From Mycteria americana (Eukaryota > Chordata > Aves > Ciconiiformes > Ciconiidae), in contig NC_134367.1 in NCBI RefSeq assembly GCF_035582795.1, positions 41,877,062 to 41,941,061 of the forward strand: DNA of 64,000 nt. The letters are read 5' to 3'. Below are positions 61,218 to 64,000 of this stretch, in pieces. The notes under the pieces are model-generated. The model worked only from the letters and a program-made list of their open reading frames with translations. It did no database searches and had not been told where the DNA came from. The position numbers were made by a program, and so were the translations under genes. How positions within the stretch are numbered: position 1 is the first letter of the stretch; every line of letters begins with the position of its first letter.

Positions 61218-62536
61218 TTATGAAAAAATGGACCAGTATATCAAATTAAATAGAATGTATGCACCAGGGAATATTATCCTGGAGTACTTGTCGATGGCAT
61301 GAGTGTCGATCCGCATGCTGACGTATCTCTGGTTTTTCCTCCTGCCTGAGCCCCTCTCGGACCCCAGCGCCAGCTGCACCATCATTCGGTCTTGTTTATC
61401 TCCGTTCTCGGACATGTAGTGCCCCAATTCGTTCACATCCCCGTCGTTATAACTGCCATCCATCATCATGGGCCGAGGCTGAGGTAGGCTGCATGCACAG
61501 GGAAGCTGTGGGTACAGGTAAGTGCAGGATGGTTTTGACTTGTGTCCGGATATACACAGACATCCCTTTTCACCTTACAAAAGCAGAGGAAGGGACAAGC
61601 CTGGGGAATTCAGGCTGCTGGGACACAGAAAGGAGAACGAGAGGAGGGAGCTGGGCAGCAGCTTTTTGCTTCTCCATTTTCATGTCTGCAAGACACAGCG
61701 CAGTCAGGGAGAGAGCGGGGCTGTCTCTGAAAAAGCTCATTTGACTTAAGCACGGGTATCAGGGTGTAAATAAAGGTTGGACCTGTACCTTGAAGCTGAG
61801 AAAATCAGAGAAGAGAGCAGATGGAATCTGCAAGGAGGAATGTATCAGGCTTGCCCCATTTGAAAAGAAGAGCTTAGGTTATAATTTGATGTGATGAAGG
61901 CAGAATGGGGAAGTTTAGCCCACTATGTATAAGTTTAGACTGTGCCTGGAGAAAGGTGGGGGAAAGCTGCCATGTTATCTGAAACCTAAAACATGATATC
62001 CACCTGGTGCTATTCACAGGCTTGGATCTTCAGCATAAAAAAATATTTAAAGGTAAAATCCTAAACCCTATCCCATTTTTACAGGCAGTGGAGGGCTATA
62101 CTTGGAGGGACTGAGTGCCCTCAGACTCTGAAGAAAGAGCAGTGAGTTTGGGTGTGGGTTGTTCGTAGCAAACCTTTATAACCAGGAATGCCTCACTGCT
62201 GGTGTCTTTTTGCACGCACTGCATTCTCCCCAGGCAGCTGAGAGCAGCACACTGTAGCTGCAAACTTTTGAACATTTCCAGACATTTGCCACACCTTTTT
62301 GCAGGGGCATAAAGCTGCATCAGAGATAGAAAACCTCACCTTGTCCCGCAGTTTCCTCTCCTTCCGCTCTTGCACCGTAGTCAGGTAATTCACTGCTGCA
62401 TATTCCAGCACCGAGAGGAAGACAAACACAAAACTGACCCACAGGTAAATGTCCACTGCTTTGATGTAGGAAACACGGGGCATGGAGGCGTTCACCCCAG
62501 TGATGATCGTGGACATGGTCAGCACGGTGGTTATCC
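61218..62536 (-). CDS. GABRR1: GABA-A receptor rho-1 subunit, last two exons (partial)
   Basis: Minus-strand exons 62340-62536 (197 nt) and 61218-61505 (288 nt including the stop) are joined in phase 0 with consensus sites (AAG|GTGAGG and CACAG|CTTCC). The first encodes the rest of M2 ([19 protein letters not shown]), M3 ([22 protein letters not shown]) and the start of the cytoplasmic loop ([14 protein letters not shown]). The second encodes the variable loop ([19 protein letters not shown]...[13 protein letters not shown]), the conserved [16 protein letters not shown] and M4 ending [18 protein letters not shown]. The loop matches rho-1 (human MLDGNYSDGEVNDLDNYMPENGEK) better than rho-2 or rho-3. 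The protein forms homopentameric GABA-C chloride channels, mainly in retina. The upstream exons with the ligand-binding domain lie beyond the right edge. No disruption is seen. Confidence 0.95.
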
Positions 62537-64000
62537 CTGGGAATACACCAGCAGAGAGCCCGTAAGGCACTTTCAACCCAGACTTTTCATCACAAATACA
62601 GCTGTCATTACAATTTCCTGACATTTGAATTTACCTTGCAGGATTGTTTTTCACATTTGAGGGGTGAGTTTCATGGCCAGAGGAGGGTCCAGGCAGCCCT
62701 GATTTCTTACTGGGACTGTTCTGTCTTTTTGGTGGGAACCGCTCTAGTTCTGGTCTCAGGGTGTTGCTAGTCTGGTTCCCTGCCATACCACCAGCCTCCC
62801 ACCCCACGGCCAGCAGCAGCACTTTGACCCCACGCTGGCTGTGCCCCATTTCCAGGCTCAGGATGGTCCCCAGATGGGGTGTACAAGTAGCTCAGCTTCT
62901 AGTTCACCCCCTCTGCAGCACAGGCACAAGTGAAGCCCGTCTGCTGCTGCTGCTGCTTCCACCAGGTTCCCCAAGCCTGTGTTTTCTGTCTGCTCCTGGG
63001 AAGTCCTGCTTCGTGGGAAGTCACCAGCCAGCTCCCAAGCCTGATCTGTGCCTTCCCTGGAGCAAAAGCCAGGGACTAATGGGGTGGCACAGGGCAGAGC
63101 TGCCCCACGTTACACCATGGGTGAGCACAATGACCACATCAGCAAGGGCAGCAGCCCCTGTAGTTCAGAGTTGTCTTAGCTCTGAGGGAGGCTTTCTGTG
63201 ACCCTCTTATTCCAGGGGCTAATTATGTCACATTAATGATCCCTTTGAAAGTTGAAATGATGTATATAAGCACAAAGGACTGAATTCACAGGAGTATCTA
63301 GGCACTAAAAAGTACTGCTAAAGGCAGTGCCTACATCTCTTGAAAAGCCATGGCCCAAACCCTTATGCTCCTTTTAATGATGTCTCAAGGCAATGGATAC
63401 TGTTTCTAAACACAGACATGGATAACTGCCCCATTTCTATCTCTGTTATGCCTGTATATATCCTCTCCACTGAGGGATATAATTTTAATAATAAATAAAA
63501 TCCTGAGGAGTATTGCCTGGAATAAGTGGAAGCAAGCTTGGGCTCAAAGTCTACAAAAATACAAACAGGACTTTGCTAAGAGCAAAGCATCTGCTTTAGG
63601 ATAAGATTTATGTCCATAGCATAGTTCTGCTCCCATGGTGACTCCCCTGGCATACAGATTAATCTGTCTGAAGGATGTTGCAGAAGGGGGTGCTGAATCC
63701 CTCACACTACACTGTAAACTCATTTAACAAGTTGAACAACACAGCTCAGCTGACTGTGTTTCTTCCACCCTCCCTCCTCTAGCAAAACTCAATAAACTGA
63801 AATTTTGTCAGGGCTGCTAATATTGATTTTCACCTTCTCGCTCACTGAAGTCTCTGAAGGATACTGACACTTTGGCTCTTTCTGTGCCATATCTCTGTTA
63901 ATAGCAATAAAAGCAGAGCAGGACGTTTGCTCCCTGATTTGCACCACGTGCAGCTAGCGCTTGTGCAAGCAGGGAAGGCAATTCACTTGGCACTGCAGGG
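62537..64000 (-). other. GABRR1 intron (partial)
   Basis: Sequence upstream of the M2-M3 exon in transcript terms. I see no further rho exon before the window ends; for example, there is no M1 or start-of-M2 peptide such as SFWIDRRAVPARV. Open frames at 62.6-63.2 kb are compositional. Confidence 0.75.

Overview
The window looks like nuclear DNA from a bird, probably a neoavian. Reasons: vertebrate intron-exon structure, several CR1 LINE 3' ends with the typical avian tail, a solo LTR of a widespread avian ERVL-like family, compact CpG-island promoters in AT-rich intergenic DNA, and gene order matching the amniote block PNRC1 - SRSF12 - PM20D2 - GABRR1 (human 6q15).

Layout. 1-6.4 kb: no recognisable gene; its right part is probably the 3' flank or UTR of BORCS6. 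6.4-7.06 kb (minus): BORCS6, a single-exon lysosome-positioning factor. 7.06-7.67 kb: a shared divergent promoter with a consensus CTCF core and six inverted CCAAT boxes, mostly spaced 52 bp apart. 7.67-9.29 kb (plus): PNRC1 in two coding exons. 10-21.8 kb: AT-rich intergenic DNA with a MIR relic. About 21.8-22.1 kb (minus): what I read as the decayed last exon of SRSF12, where synteny predicts that gene, with two in-frame stops; no RRM exons were recognised upstream of it. 22-36.4 kb: intergenic DNA with three CR1 copies. 36.4-53.1 kb (plus): complete PM20D2 in seven coding exons (452 aa), with a solo LTR in intron 2, a CR1 in intron 4 and a 128-bp tandem duplication in intron 5. 53-61 kb: convergent intergenic DNA with an old CR1. 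61.2-62.5 kb (minus): the last two coding exons of GABRR1, whose 5' part lies beyond the window.

The genes do not form a pathway. BORCS6 (lysosome transport) and PNRC1 (nuclear receptor coactivation and mRNA decapping) share a promoter. PM20D2 (dipeptide clean-up) and GABRR1 (GABA-C receptor) are convergent neighbours. I did not find an unknown multi-gene system. The most notable signals are the eroded SRSF12 exon and the phased CCAAT array between BORCS6 and PNRC1. All family identifications come from recognising protein sequence by eye; no database search was run.
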